64,000 nt of DNA from Stratiolaelaps scimitus (Eukaryota > Arthropoda > Arachnida > Mesostigmata > Laelapidae): assembly GCA_019614645.1 (NCBI GenBank), contig JABWDB010000003.1, positions 19,429,001 through 19,493,000 on the forward strand. The letters run 5' to 3'. Both the position numbers and the translations under genes were made by a program. The notes beneath the pieces are model-generated. The model was not told the DNA's origin and searched no databases. It worked only from the letters and a program-made list of their open reading frames with translations. How positions within the stretch are numbered: the first letter of the stretch is position 1; each line of letters begins with the position of its first letter. Of this stretch, positions 1 to 13,052 are shown piece by piece.

Positions 1-208
1 TGGGATCACCACTAGGAGAAATGTCGACAGTGAGACCGTACATAGTGTTTTAGTAGCATTGCTGGTGGTAGTAGTGGTAGTAGTCGTTCAAACAGGTGTA
101 TATCTATATAGAAATTAAACGTACGCGATGAAGGAAGAAGCCAGAATAGCATGCAGAGTGGAGCAGCAGAAAAAATAATTAAAGCATGATCGGAGATGCG
201 CCGATCCT

Positions 209-210
<2 letters not shown>

Positions 211-239
<29 letters not shown>
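211..239. repeat. (AT)n microsatellite
   Basis: About 14 uninterrupted AT units. Confidence 0.95.
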
Positions 240-242
<3 letters not shown>

Positions 243-612
243 GATGCTCGCGTTCACTATTCAGCTACTTTCTGTCCTGATTATGCATTCAATTCAAATT
301 TGTGAATTGGCGAGGCGGTGCACCAAAGTATTGCGTGCGGTGCCCCAGCTGACGACGGCAACGACTACGGTGATAATAATGATAATGACAAAGCAGTAGC
401 AGCAGCAGTAGCAGTAGCCGTAGTCGCAGCAGCGATAGCAAAAACGAACGAGATAGCAGACGAGAAGAAGAAGTGCACGAAGAAGATCAATCGGAAGATG
501 AGAAAGCGAATCAAGTGAAGTCAATCAATCATCTTTATTTGACTACTTCATGACTCGTCGCGAAGTAACGAACTGTGCAGCAGAGTTAGCCTTTTCTGAG
601 CGGATCGCCATT

Positions 613-640
613 TCTCTCTCTCTCTCTCTCTCTGTCTCTC
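613..640. repeat. (TC)n microsatellite
   Basis: TC run with one TG interruption. Confidence 0.95.
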
Positions 641-1831
641 TTTGTGCTGCGGCCGTGCTCGATAAAATAATTCGCTGAATGATGAAATGACTGGCTGCTA
701 TCGAATGGCTGCGGCGGGCGAGGCAGATACGTGAGAGTGAATTTGGATGGACGGCGAAAGCTTTCGACGTTCGCCATAGGTGGCGCTAGCGGTCACGACC
801 GATGCAACTAATGGCGCCAATCGTATACATATATATATATATATATTAGGTAGTAATATAAGTCAGTGGCAGTGCTGAATTGGGCTGGTGATATTCTGTC
901 GGTGGCGACAGAACATCAACTGGCGGCGAACTGAAACTTGTCACGCCGGTATGAATTGATCTTGCTGATGAGATCGATACTTGATACTCTTACTTACGAC
1001 TACAGAACAATGAAATATGAATATGTTTGTGTGCTGCAGCTGCTGCTGCCATTGTCACTCATTGGCAATATTACGGCTTAAATGTTGATTTCTGCGTGCA
1101 ATGGTATTCATACGGACGGGGCAGATTATTGTGATTATAATAATGATCATCACTGACACTAATATTGTGATAGTTAATAATACGAGAATATTTAAAAACC
1201 TATAGGGATTGAACAAATTGATGCACAAATAACAGCTCATAGCTGAATTGTGTGTAAGGAATGTTCCCCGTAAATGTAGTCAACATGTTGAAGTGAACTT
1301 AAATTTTCGGCTGAATTTAGGAGTTGCATTTAAATGAAATTACAACGCCACCATAAGGGTCAGAGAATATGGTCAAGGAGACCAAAATTATCGCTCAGGA
1401 CGCTGGCTACATTTGTCATGACGTGGAACAGTAGCATCACTGCGATTACACTCGTTCGATTATGAATTTCTCGGAGCGTCGTTTTCTAAACTCGAAATAA
1501 GGAAGACAATGAAGTTGGCCAGAAGAACACAGATGCAAATGAATATTATGGTGGTATCTAGTCAATCTGTTGAAATTCAGCTCGAGTCGAGAGCGCATAT
1601 TCGATATGATTCCGAATGAAATCAGCAACCGATCAGCGATGAAGTGAACTTTGTCTAAGAACAATATATGAACTCAAATCTCCATAAACTATAGAACAGA
1701 CAATATATGGTAATGCTAAAATACAAACAAGGAAAAGTATTCTCTTGTTCCCATTTCGCTACTAATAATAAATTAATACTACAACATTGTGCTGTGTATC
1801 GTTGAAAAAGCAGCAAGGCGAAAAACTATAC

Positions 1832-1858
1832 ATATATATATATATATATATATATATT
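1832..1858. repeat. (AT)n microsatellite
   Basis: About 13 AT units, directly followed by gagacaccctg. Confidence 0.95.
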
Positions 1859-2369
1859 GAGACACCCTGATCCACTGGATAGATGTGAACAAAAATCCAA
1901 TTTGATAGCTCCCACCCGAGCCCTTTTTAGCTAATGCAGCCCCCCCCCTCCACCTCATCGGTCGCGATCGACATCGACGTTGTTCCGATCCTACAGCGAC
2001 AATGATATGCAACAAAAAAAAATGACACTTCAAATGAACGTCGTTCATCCATTGGATTAGGCAGCGCCAAAAAGGTGTCAGCTAGCTCGCAATTTTCAGG
2101 GCATTTTTGCTGCTGCTGCTGTTGTTGTTGTTTGGGTGAAAGGTCGCCGAAAGGCGCAATAGCGAAATCGAACGCTGGCGTATGGCCTACGTTCGTCTGC
2201 TGCCGCTGTTCGCGATTCATCACCAACATCGGCAGCAACCGCCAACAACAACAACAATAACAACGACGACGACGAGAACAGCAACAACAATTATAACAAC
2301 AACGGCAATATTGATAAAAGAAAAAAAATATCGAGAATAACCATCGAAACAGCGAACGATACAGCGTCG

Positions 2370-2850
2370 CCGATGACGGCAGCAGCAGCAGCGACTGGGA
2401 GCCTGCAAAGGGGAATGATAACAAAAAATCGGCCAGAAATTGACCTGTGGCCGCCGCCGGCGCCGCCGCTGCTGTTGTCTGAGTGTCGATGTCGGGGCAC
2501 TTGCGCCAGTCCGTCCGGTGCGTGTGGTCGATCTGGACGCGAGGCCGGCAGCACGCTCGCAGCTCAGCTCAGCTCGGATCGGTTCGCGCTCTGAGCGAAT
2601 CGGCCGGCGGTGGCCCGCGTTCCGGCGACGAGCTCATGAATAATGTAAATAGATTTTGCTTTTTCTCGCCAAATCAAATCAAACAGAGTAAACAGCGAGG
2701 AGAACTGTCAGCCGTCGCAGAAGCATCAAGTACTTATTAATTGCCGACCATTTGCCCGCCGCGCTACCCCCTCGATAGCGATTCACGCAAACGCACACTC
2801 GCTCGCGGACGCCGACACATCCACCGGTGGCAGTGGCGGCAGATGCCGAA
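2370..2850 (+). promoter_or_regulatory. GC- and CpG-rich block, possible promoter/5' UTR
   Basis: In contrast to the AT-rich flanks, this stretch holds dense CG dinucleotides and GCC/GCT triplets (for example 2450-2480 and 2570-2640). It ends just before a possible first exon with a good donor. No TATA box was identified. It may be a CpG-type promoter, or simply a GC-rich repeat. Confidence 0.25.
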
Positions 2851-2919
2851 GCCGAAGAAACTAGCCAATCAGCTGAGCAATTGACCAAGCTAGAGCGAAA
2901 AAAAAAAGCGGATCCGGAG

Positions 2920-2962
2920 ATGAAAATACCACTTGCGAAAGGACGTCACATCTGGGCGGGGG
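2920..2962 (+). CDS. Possible first coding exon at the edge of a CpG-rich block
   Basis: ATG 2920-2922 opens a short frame reading MKIPLAKGRHIWAG that runs into the donor GGGG|GTGAGT at 2963, phase 1. The same frame is open upstream and reads as an acidic/basic chain (AEAEETSQSAEQLTKLERKK). The preceding 2430-2850 stretch is the first strongly GC- and CpG-rich block in the window, as at an arthropod promoter. No downstream exon could be paired with it here, so this is inference. Confidence 0.22.
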
Positions 2963-4067
2963 GTGAGTGGTGGGGTAAACGCTTGGGGTTGTTCAGGGAT
3001 AGAGACGATGTAATCAATCCCGGTTAGATTCACCTTGTTTCATCATATGGATAACCAGTAATTGTCGTTGTAGTCGTAGTAGTAGTAAGCGGCGTAGTGG
3101 TAGTAGTAATTGTAATAGCAAGAAGCATAGTGGAAGAAATCACCGCGGATGTTTGCCACATACATACCTGTCGGGTGTCCATGTGTGTGTTTATGCGGCA
3201 GATATTAATTCATTTAGCTCATCACATGATCATCATATGGGGGGGGGTAGGGGTGAGCATGCAAGACCACAAATTTCGTTAGCACAATCACTACGACACA
3301 TCAGAAGGCAGAGGTAAACGTTTATGGGTGTGTGTGTATGTGTGTGTGTGTGCGCGTGTGTATGTTTTTATTCAATAGAAGTGGACAAAATTATTCTATG
3401 TACAACAGTGTTAGTACAGCACCGTGGCGTACGATGAAAGTAGCTAGTGCATCCAAGAGGGAAGCTCAAGGGACGAGATTCGATCTAAATAGCAAACTCG
3501 ATCTCACTCGAGTCTCAGAACGTGCAACGCAAGTTTGACGCGATCGATTCCAGAGTTTGGCCAATCCGCAAGCTGCGCTTCGAGAAACAAATCGTATCAG
3601 TTCTCCAACAAATAGCGGGTGGATGATACAATGGCGTGGCAGTATCACACGCCGATGGGGGCTCGCGGGCCACCACAGATTGGACCACGAGACAAACCCG
3701 TCCGGCCCAGCTGCGCGTGTAGACGAAATATGCACACGGCTATCTGCTGACAAACATTGCACTCGGAATACGGCAACTATTGAAGATTACTCGCTGAAAT
3801 ATCACCAGACCGGCACACACGTTCGAATATATCGTCAGCTCGCGCTCGTAAAACAAACATTGTTGCAGCAGCTCGCATGGCCAGCGAATATTTGACTCGA
3901 TATGACTTTGCTCATAACTAGAAGCCGGCCGCGATCGCTCCCAGCCACAGAGCGACACGGAACTGATAAATGTCTGTCAAGTGATTGCCTTTGACCAACA
4001 CGGCAACACGGTAAAGTTCTCGGTTCAGCTATCGCAAGACGTCTTTCGACGATTTGTTTCCGTGGCG

Positions 4068-4102
4068 TTGTTGCTGCTGCTGCTGCTGCTGTTGCTGCTG
4101 CT
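4068..4102. repeat. (CTG)n tract
   Basis: CTG units with TTG interruptions; reads as poly-Gln on the minus strand but no gene supports it. Confidence 0.9.
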
Positions 4103-4911
4103 CGCCTCTGGATGTCAGCACGTCGTTCACAGATAGATGCCTATGCGTGGATGGCGGCCACCAGTCTGGCAAAGTAAATAATAATAAATAAAACACTTTG
4201 AAATTGTACACAGCGGTCGGATCTCGGATCGTGTACGTTCTGCTCGATCTGTACTAAATTTGTCTGAATTTGGCCGTTCGTGTTCTACGGCTGTTGATTT
4301 GATCCGATGCTGATCTGGCGGCTAGGTGACTTTGCTTCGGCTGAGCACGGTATTCTACCCGACCTCGGCTAGGCTACCGGCGGGACGCGTCCCTGTTCGA
4401 TCCGGCCAGCCTAGTGACAATGAGATTCAGCACGCGTGTGATAATTCCCATTCAAATCGAAATAATCTGTAATTGTAATGAAGCGCAGTCCATCGCTGCC
4501 CAGCAGCAGCAAGGTTGTTGTTGATGTTGTCGTCGTGTTGTTCTAATGAAGAGGGAGTTTTCTGTCGGCGTTTTCTTGTCGATGTAACTTATCGGTACCA
4601 TCAGTCACCTGTCGTCACTGAACCCCTGGTGGCCGAAACAACGGTAGCGGTGTCGAACCGCAGCGGGCCGGACACTCGCAGAGAGACTGCGAAGCGTTGG
4701 AGTGGGCGGCGGCGGCGGCGACCGATGTAACAAACACAAAACCAAAAACCCACAGAGAGGTTTTTTGGCAAACGACCAGCCTACAAAACGACGATGACTA
4801 CGGCAACAATCTACACGACCGGTAGATTAGTCTATCTCGTGGCGAATTCGCGCCGAGTTTTCAAACAATCGATACTTTGTAACTACTACAACATGTAGCT
4901 GTCACTGCCGA

Positions 4912-4930
4912 CCCCCCCCCGCCCCCCGGG
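4912..4930. repeat. C-run/G-run cluster
   Basis: A run of nine C, a G, six C and then four G. Shorter homopolymers lie at 3239-3247 (nine G), 20672-20681 (C-rich) and 48085-48095 (eleven G). Confidence 0.9.
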
Positions 4931-5280
4931 GTTGTCAATGCACATCACACAGACGCCCCGGGGCAGAGAGATCCTGCGTCAAAGACAACAGCGCCCACAC
5001 GCCGACGGCGGGAATAATTTCATCCAACCCGATTTATTTATTCAGCCCACACATCTATTCATTCGTCTCTTTTTGTCGAGATAGTTACGCATACACACGC
5101 TGCGTATGATTATACCAGCCATTGACTAGGTATGGTAACGTTGCTCGGTTACGTTGGGGTAATGCTCTGTGTTATGTTGGCAGAATGGCGAGGATATAGC
5201 ATTTAAACACTTTCCAGACTGACTCACCGACAACGTTTAACGTCCGTGGTACACCAGCAATACTTGGTCATCATTGAATT

Positions 5281-5375
5281 ATAAGACGGACAACCCCTTC
5301 AAATGCAAATGTACAAGATGATGGGGATCGAAACCTAGGTGTGCACCTGCGTATGTACCAGTCTAGCGTCTGTGC
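5281..5375 (-). mobile_element. tRNA-derived SINE-like element, copy 1
   Basis: On the minus strand there is a D-loop-like CTAGACTGGTAC (5355-5366), then a B-box-like GGTTTCGATCC (5325-5335), then a tail containing atttgcat and aaggggttgtccgtcttat (5282-5300). The same tail and a similar spacing occur at 39026-39105. The layout (pol III head, conserved tail, 80-100 bp) fits a short SINE. No target-site duplication was identified. Confidence 0.5.
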
Positions 5376-7044
5376 AATAGGTAAGAACTAGGCAGCGAGG
5401 TAGCGTGCGAATAGGCACGACTATACTGTGCGAGTGGTGGAACTTAGTAGCGTCACCCGTCAGCATCGTTAGTCAGGTTAAATAGGTAACAGTTTAAAAC
5501 CATGATTAGTCTTTCCTCTCACCTCGGCCTGTACCACGTTATCGCTTTCTCTCTATTGATCTCTTGGATTAAATATGTCCACGTAAATTGTATCTACTAT
5601 GAATACTAGGTATTATTATCTAAGTGTTTTCTGTTAAAGCTGCTCGATCCGTGCGTTTACGAAAACTGTGGAGAGAGCACAATCGCCATCGAGTTCATCT
5701 CTGTTGAGCTAATCGTTGCTGTCTGGAGATATTCGCGGTTGTGTGCCGGTGGTCAACACGTTATTGCAAACGGCACTCGCAATTTGCGCCAGCGACAGAC
5801 AATATGCCACCGGGATACTTCGTGACAACGTAAAACGAGGTGGTGGGCATACCATCACCAGGGTGGTACCGGGACCGAGCGGCGGAAGGTCGTCGACTCA
5901 AAACACAGTGGATGTTTGTCCCGCAGTGGTTGCAAAAGGCATCTGGCCGGTCTTGCTCTGCACCCTGCCAACTGTTCAAAAGGAGACCAACCAATGGATG
6001 ACACGTTCGGCGACGTTGTCGTTGTGCTTTTCAAGCTGTATCGCACAAATGAGTCTAATCGCCGAATCACGAAACGGCAGAAATACAGTCACAACGCCAG
6101 AGTCTGCTATGGCTGCAAGCAAAAATGAGCAGATGTGTAAAAGCATAGAAGCAAAAACAACAGCAGCATAAATGGGCAAACGCGAACTACATTTATTGGT
6201 ACAGAAATGTATCGTGTGCCAGGCAGAGATACATCGAGAAACAGGATCAGAGCAGATAAAAACGTCAGATCAGACGTTTATCGGATGCGAATACGCGGAG
6301 GGGGATCGGTATAGTTGAGATGGCGGCAAAGCTGGAATTGCCTCGGCGGGTGTCCGCCGTAAACTCGAGTTTCGGGGAATTGCTGGTGGGCTGCAGTCGA
6401 GTCGAAGTCGAACTCAACAACTAGAACTCGAAGGAGATCTGTGGTATAACCAAGCTTGGTTGTTACTGGAGGTTAAGTCGGACATCTGAGACCCAGTAGA
6501 TATTAGATATAACATATATAATATATATAATTGTTAAAACAATACGAGTTCGATGTTAATTTTTAGATGCTTATTTGTTAAGTAGATAACTCAATTGTTG
6601 TCGCTCATTGCAAGCTAAGTACTTGAATTCTAGGAGCTCATTTCAAGGATCCGTACACATTTGTAATATATGATGTTTACCCTATATATCGTATCATAAT
6701 AAATGCCATGATATGATTCATCAGCACATTGTTGTGCGGGTAACATTTCAAGAATAAATTTAAATAACCGTGCCTATGACAGATCGTATATATCAATAAC
6801 AATGCATATTATACTATGTCTATATGACGTGTTGATATGAATACATGTCTGTCAATCGGAACTAATAAGCTAACAATATATCTACTATTGAAACATTGTG
6901 CCTCATCTGTGAACTGGGTGCGTCGCATGCTTTTCGTCGTACGAAGGTCTCGCATCATATATACATCATATATACAATAGGAGACATTCGGTGAACTTCA
7001 TATATTGTGTGGCATTATTTCCTCGGACTATCCATATAATTTAA
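5376..7044. other. Spacer, no gene seen
   Basis: A moderately GC stretch (5716-6171) has a 151-codon frame with no supporting signal. The rest is AT-rich with no structure I can name. Confidence 0.5.
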
Positions 7045-7231
7045 AATTTATTAAGCCGAACTTGCGTGCAGCAAAACAGACGGTTAGTTAGATTTTCCAA
7101 AAAAAAAATCTTCAAGGGGATTCGCGCTCATTTGACTCAACGATTTCCAATCTTAACTCTTGAACGGCCGAGGGCGTATTATTTTGTAAAAATTTCCTAA
7201 AAAAATAGCCCATTTTTTGCATAACAAAGCT

Positions 7232-7728
7232 TCACCAGATATCTTCCCGATCGAGTGAATCCCTTCCGACCGAGCAACTACTGATCACGTATTTCTCAGG
7301 CATTATCTTTAAAGTCCCTTTCGGGTAACCTAAAATGCATCCCTCAAGACATAATCTCCGATTCGATATCGAACTTATATTAAACGGAGCAAATTCATCT
7401 AATAAATTCGTATCGTATGCATTTTGTAACACCTCTTCGGCTTATCTCGATGCATTTAGCCAATTATTACCTTTCTCTAGCTGGGCCCAGTAATGACGAT
7501 GGTGAGGCAATTGTCGCCGCACCTGGGACACTGATCTGACCCAGCCGACGTAGCCACCACGATCGATCCGATCGTTCCACTGGATATCTCCTGGAAGACA
7601 ACTGTTCCCTTACTTTTCCCCGTCGTCATTGGAGCGACTTGCAAATCAGCCAGCGACTCAGCCCTCGACATCTCAGCTAGCCGCTGCAGCACATCAAGGA
7701 TTTCGCCGCGGCAAACATTTTACAAGAG
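7232..7728 (-). CDS. Candidate minus-strand gene fragment (two possible exons)
   Basis: Two successive minus-strand frames have balanced, protein-like composition. The first (about 7728-7477) contains GEILDVLQRLAEMSRAESLA and a CPRCGDNC knuckle-like motif. The second (about 7438-7232) contains LLDEFAPFN and RDSLDREDIW before a TGA. A donor-like GTAAGG after a GGGAAAA and an acceptor ending CCGAAG would join them in phase, skipping the cysteine motif; without splicing the first ends at a TAG (7477-7479). An AATAAA lies near 7045 on the same strand. The family is not recognised and frames of this size are expected by chance. Confidence 0.28.
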
Positions 7729-10377
7729 ATACACCCAACCAACCACCCACCCACCCACAAGCAGGTTATTTCAAGGCGGAGTTCCCACGTCCATTGTCAC
7801 TCGTTGTCTTTTTCTTTCGCTTCGTTTCCTGCGTGTGTGGCGGGTTCCTGTGAAAAACTCGGCAAAACCGTCAGAGTGTCATGTCCCCCCACTCACGATG
7901 CCACCACGGCAACACCACCAACACCTGAAGAGATTGTATTGTGCGACGTACACAACTACAAAACAGTGGAAAACAGTGATTTGTGTATGGGGTTTGAGGG
8001 CAGAGCCGGTCGTGCACGTCGATATACTCATCTGTCTAACAGTGTGACAGCAGGGGCCACTCGTTTCAGAGGCCATAAAGGAGATCGTTTTCAGCTAGCT
8101 CGTTCGGAGCGAGGCTCTCGAAACAAGCGACAGACGACAAACATAGATCTGAGGGAGATCGAATACGCGGCACTCTCAACACGTATATCTGTGGATGTCA
8201 TCTTTATGATGGACATCTTGCAAGTGTGTGACGACGCCAAGGGCACAGGGGGGGGCGCCCTACGGCGTTTCGTACTCGAATGGCGGATTGTCCTGTCGGT
8301 TGCGGTGCGTGTGAGGTATAACGCTAAACGCTCATCAGATCGCCAGGCCACTCAGTCGGGCAGATCTCATCTCGTGATGGCCTCTGTCTTGCCAATTCGG
8401 CCTGGGGTTCGGTGCACCTCTGAGTTGAGCTGGGTGTAGTTGACTTGGATCGAGAGACCCGATCTATAATAGCAATCTTGCCGCTTGGTCGTGGAAACAG
8501 ATATGTGAGATATCTCTTAAATAGGCCGTGTGTGTGTATATATGGCGGGTACCTTACGATTGTGTGGACTTGTGGATACACGAAATCTATATGAAGCTAC
8601 ACCGGAAGAAGGTAATAGAATTCTCAGACGGTAGCCTATCAAGTGATGACAGCAAACGCTTCATCGAGCGACCACCGGTCGCAATAAGAACAACAACCTG
8701 AATTGGACGCGACGGTGTCGAGATCATATTTTGATAGAGATACTATAAGACAATACAGTTGTTACCACTCGAGATTTTGTCGGAAGCTGCTTCCCTTAAC
8801 ATTATCTCAACCATCTATAAAACTCAACAAGATTGTAGTGCGAACTTCTTTGAGCAAAAGTGATGCGTATATTATATATAATAAAAAAAAAAGGACGGCA
8901 CATAAATTACGGCTCCGTAGAGATCACTAGACGCGCTGGAAGGCCATCGATCCAGACGCGCAAAATTCAGCTAGACTTCTATATAGCAAAATACGCTAGT
9001 CAATCGACATCTCTCGTTAAATTGCGATAATCGGCCAATCATAAAACAACGTAGAAGTACATCAAGTATTAGTAGTATTATATGAATAAATAATAAATAT
9101 CCACAAATACACCCGAGTCATCATCAGGTGTCCCCGATTGTCTCAGCTCCTTTATCGGATGGATACTTTTGTCCGAGGCTGTCGGCGTCTACGCTACCAC
9201 AACGATGCCCACATCACCTCACATCCACCCGCAGTCATATCAGTGGCGGACTTCCTTATACTGCTGTCTTGCAAGCAATAGCCCTCGACCGACAACGCGA
9301 CAGAGCAGATGACCTTCTGACGGTGACGCGATGATGCACCAGTCGATAATAAATACTATAGATACTACGACAGCAACAACTTCTGCCGCCGCCGTTGCTG
9401 CTGCTGTCGTCGTCGTCGTCTCCGCTACCGATTTCCTTTGGATTCGCCTTTTGTTTCCTCTTCAGATATCCTCGACGCGACGTGGCATCTGTTTGCCGCC
9501 GTGAACCTCTCCTCCTTCTAGTTTCCTGCTCCTGTTGAAGGATTGTTTTTCTGCGTTCTGCCCTCCACGCGACACCACGATGAACGATGAAATTCTGACC
9601 AAGCCGTGTGCGTGTGTATGTGTGCGCGCGCGCCTGCGGTGGACACCTGTATATATCGTGCCCTACTCGCCTACTGATCACACGCTGAAACGCCAGCTTC
9701 TCCTCTATTGCTGCTTCGCTGGCGACGTCGACAGAAGTGCAGGGCACTGGAAATGCATCCCCGCGAAGCGATGCTGAGGCAGTGGCTGTGGTGGTTGTGG
9801 TGGTGCTAGTTGTGACACCGGAGGCAACTAGCGCGGCAAGGCATCCAGAGAAGATGTCGGCATCGCTGTTTATGGAGGGAGAGAAAGAGAGAGACGAGAG
9901 CGAGCGAATATCGCGCAACCACGAAATAAAAGGAAAACAAAGCCGTCACACTCCGCTGGAGGAGGCCGTTGCCATTCGTTACCACTCATCACCACGATGG
10001 AGGTGGACGTGACGGCGGGTGATGGTGGTGGTGGTTGTGGCGATGGCAACAATGACAAAGACTACAAAGCCAGCGGATGTAGGCCCTGTTGAAGATGGTG
10101 GCTGTGTTGATCTTAGTGGTGGCTGCAGCGGTGGCAATAGTCGTGGTTTAGGCGAAAGTTTGGGTTTTTCTTGATGAAGAAGAACAGAGAAAAACGTCGA
10201 ATTGGGAACAAAAGAGATGACGAATCAATGGCCTAAATGATAAATGGAAACCTATCGGGATAAATAATATGATATGTATTATCCATCCGCTCTACTCCTC
10301 CATAGTAGAAAGGGCACGCGATGAGAAGTATGTGATTAAGCACGCTTCTGCTGTCGTAGATTTGAAACGAGTGTCGA
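7729..10377. other. Spacer with long but unsupported frames
   Basis: Frames of 211 codons (plus, 7804-8439) and 220 codons (minus, 9256-9918) exist. The minus one contains Thr, Arg, Asp and Ser runs from triplet repeats. Neither has a recognisable domain. Confidence 0.45.
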
Positions 10378-10462
10378 GTCCGATGGCGCGGTGGGTGCAT
10401 TTGTGTGCGCCTTTCAATCGGAGTCGACATCTAGATGCATGGGTTCGATCGCCACTGTTGCG
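10378..10462 (+). mobile_element. tRNA-like element (SINE head or tRNA pseudogene), Glu-like
   Basis: An almost perfect internal pol III A box, TGGCGCGGTGGG (10384-10395), is followed 46 bases later by a B box, GGTTCGATCGC (10442-10452). The segment between contains GCGCCTTTCAATCGG, which looks like an anticodon arm with loop CTTTCAA. An intact acceptor stem is not visible and the A-B spacing is longer than in a plain tRNA, so a tRNA-derived SINE is more likely than a functional tRNA gene. Confidence 0.45.
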
Positions 10463-11722
10463 CATTAGCGCTTAGGGGCTCCGTCTGACGAAGCAAGTAA
10501 ATGTTGGCGCTAAAACTCAGCCCGAAAACATTTTTATTTGAAACAAATAAATCTCACGCCTGACAGCCTGCTCTCAACTGCTATTCACTAATTATTGAAT
10601 TTATTCAAACACGTAATAAATAAAAAGTATAATAATCGAACGGATCGCTGTCTTAACAAAAATATTCGGTTGAATTAAAAACGTGGAATTTTTGGCCTAA
10701 CGTTAAAAATGGCATGACGAACAATTTGATGTCGATTTCAGCGAGCTAAAAAAACGACCGTCACCATGACCGTGTGGCTCTCAACTCGACTTGCGTTAGT
10801 GGCGCCCTTGGGAATCACCTCGGTATTATGATGGACCGGGAATCACTGTACAACCAATACTGCAGTGTTTAATGAGAATCTGCTAAAAAAAATGCGCAAT
10901 CCGCACAATTGATTCGCATTGATGTATTTGTTACATCCGTCGTGAAATTAACCCCAGCAATACGACACTATCGTTTCGCGTCGAACTCAAGGGAGGTCAT
11001 CAGAAGATCGTCGTATAACTAGTGTGCCGTTTCATGCACTACTTCCGTCGGATCGGCCGGTTCCGACGGTTCCGGTGTTCAGAACAGACGACCTGAAAAC
11101 CTGCGGCAGATCTGTTATAACACTTCCACGGTCTGGCAACGCATTACGGCTGAACGGACCGTCTAATTGTTGTCCATTTATACTATTGGCCAGAGTTCAA
11201 TGTAATGAGACAATGGCACTTAACGCCGATCCCAGTTGAACACACACAAAAGCCGTTGTTAAGCTAAAACGACAACGTCACACCATGGGGGAGCAAGTTT
11301 TCATCTAGCTGCTACACAACATAAGCAGTGATGCGATATTTGTCGAACTGAAGCCACGAACGCCGATAATGATGGTCGCGAATAGTCGAATCATCGAAAA
11401 AGTATTGTATGCATAAAAATATTATATCAAAAAGTATACGGGGATAGGATTCGGTTTCGGGTGGTGATTGGTAGTAAAAATGAAAGAAAAAAAGAGGTCT
11501 AAGACGACTGTTCGGTGAAGGATATAAATGGCTTCTCTACGCGAACGTATCATCCAGTGACGTAATATAGCGAGCAAAGAGGAGCAACATATCTATTTAA
11601 CTATAGCAGCTGTCGACAAACATGACAAAAGACACATTACAGACATACTAAATTATACTGAAATTATATCAAACTTTATATAATTATTATGGCAAATTAT
11701 ACTCGCCAGGTTAGGCAGATAC

Positions 11723-11752
11723 TATATATATATATATATATATATGTATATA
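11723..11752. repeat. (TA)n microsatellite
   Basis: TA run with one TG interruption. Confidence 0.95.
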
Positions 11753-12094
11753 CATACCTTCTCTACACCTCAATATATGTTTACTTGAAATGTGGCTAAT
11801 GTTGTAACGTTTCACGTTCACACATTACGTATTATATGTATATACAGACGTAGCAGCAAAATACAATTGAGACCTTTTTAGCCATCGGACCCATAAGTGA
11901 CTGAGAATTCGATGCTATTCTGTTTCACCGAGCTTTCTAGAATCTCGAACACGTCTTGTATGTTATGACTATGTTTTTAATTGGTCCCGTCCTTGTCGAC
12001 ATGCTGTGCCAGTATTGTCTTTCAGGTACCCCGGGTGCCGATACAGCCACGTTGGAAGAAATGGAACGAGAGTGGAGCGATATAATAAGACCCA

Positions 12095-12170
12095 GTAGGG
12101 ATCGAACCTAATTGATGTTGCTGATCATCCACGGACGACTCTTGGTGGCCATCGGTGGTGAATGGAGTAG
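12095..12170 (-). mobile_element. Possible tRNA-derived element
   Basis: The minus strand carries a perfect B-box/T-loop sequence GGTTCGATCCC (12111-12121) followed by TACTGGGTC. Upstream are GATGATCAGC and a weak A-box-like TGGCCACCAAGA. No acceptor stem pairs. The assignment rests mostly on the B box. Confidence 0.3.
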
Positions 12171-13015
12171 CTATTTGAATCTTCGTTACAGTCCATGGTG
12201 GCGTTGTTATTGTTACTGCCTACATAAGCTATGTAGCTCAAAATGAGTTGCTTCCGTCTCCGTTCTTTTTCAGCAATTGTTTTCCATTTTTTCGATGTTT
12301 GAAGACGGACTAGATGGTAGCCTTGACAGGTAAAGAGGGCACAACAACATTATGTGTCAAGCAAAACAGGTATTATATATATATATATAGGTCCCATTTT
12401 GATAGTCATCGTCGCCGGTTTATCGATTGTCGTCGGTGACTGCTGGACAGTGGACCAGCGTAACATAGAACCTGCTGCTGGTAACAAGGGACAGGACTTA
12501 GACTTGATTAGCAAAAGGCCAGTAGAGGTAGTAACATCCAACCAGATTGTTAGACTATCGGGCTTGATATATATATATATATTGATAGCTAGATTGCATG
12601 TTATGTTTTTGTTATCCGCCAACAGCAGTATCAGGTCGCCGATTGCCGCCGTGCCCGTGTGCGCCAGACGAACGGACAACTCAGAATTCTACAACGTCAT
12701 ATGTTCATTATTATTACTACATGTAATACTATTATACATATATATATATATATAGTCGATAGATGCAACGAGAATCAGTCGAATGATAAGCGCCCCGACG
12801 TGTGACATTCACACACAGATATTATATTATTATAGATCGTATGCTATCAACCATTATTGGGACGACTGGATGCACAGGCGAATAGACATCCAGACAGACG
12901 GATCAACGACAGCCCGAATCGTCGTCAGAGGGCAGCTGTCGGCGGTTTGTCGCTGTCACATCGTTGTCGCACCCGGGTGAGAACGAGAGGAAAATAGATA
13001 TCAGAATATCATTAA

Positions 13016-13018
<3 letters not shown>

Positions 13019-13050
<32 letters not shown>
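13019..13050. repeat. (TA)16 microsatellite
   Basis: Sixteen perfect TA units. Smaller TA runs lie nearby at about 12372, 12567 and 12737. Confidence 0.95.

Positions 13051-13052
<2 letters not shown>

Larger units (their letters stand above)
1..2369. other. Spacer, no gene seen
   Basis: AT-rich DNA with three dinucleotide microsatellites and scattered CAG triplets. Open frames here are short, overlap on both strands and lack splice or poly(A) context. Confidence 0.6.
2963..5280. other. Spacer or intron, no gene seen
   Basis: Contains GT-rich runs near 3330-3360, a CTG tract and a C/G homopolymer cluster. Overlapping frames at 3466-3895 occur on both strands and were not accepted. Confidence 0.5.

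Noticed and set aside
1859..1869. GACACCCTG string resembling the inverse of the TACAGGGTGTC at 27412
   Set aside because: Too short to pair as transposon ends and 25 kb apart.
5716..6171. 151-codon plus-strand frame
   Set aside because: Frames on the opposite strand are open over the same bases and nothing in the product is recognisable.
7804..8439. 211-codon plus-strand frame
   Set aside because: Length is near the chance limit and no motif or start context supports it.
9256..9918. 220-codon minus-strand frame with Thr, Arg, Asp and Ser runs
   Set aside because: Composition follows triplet repeats, it begins without ATG, and no splice or poly(A) context supports it.
12354..12755. Plus and minus frames with IYIYI runs
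   Set aside because: Poly-Ile/Tyr comes from TA microsatellites; the same applies to similar frames at 200, 26.1, 31.1 and 61.6 kb.
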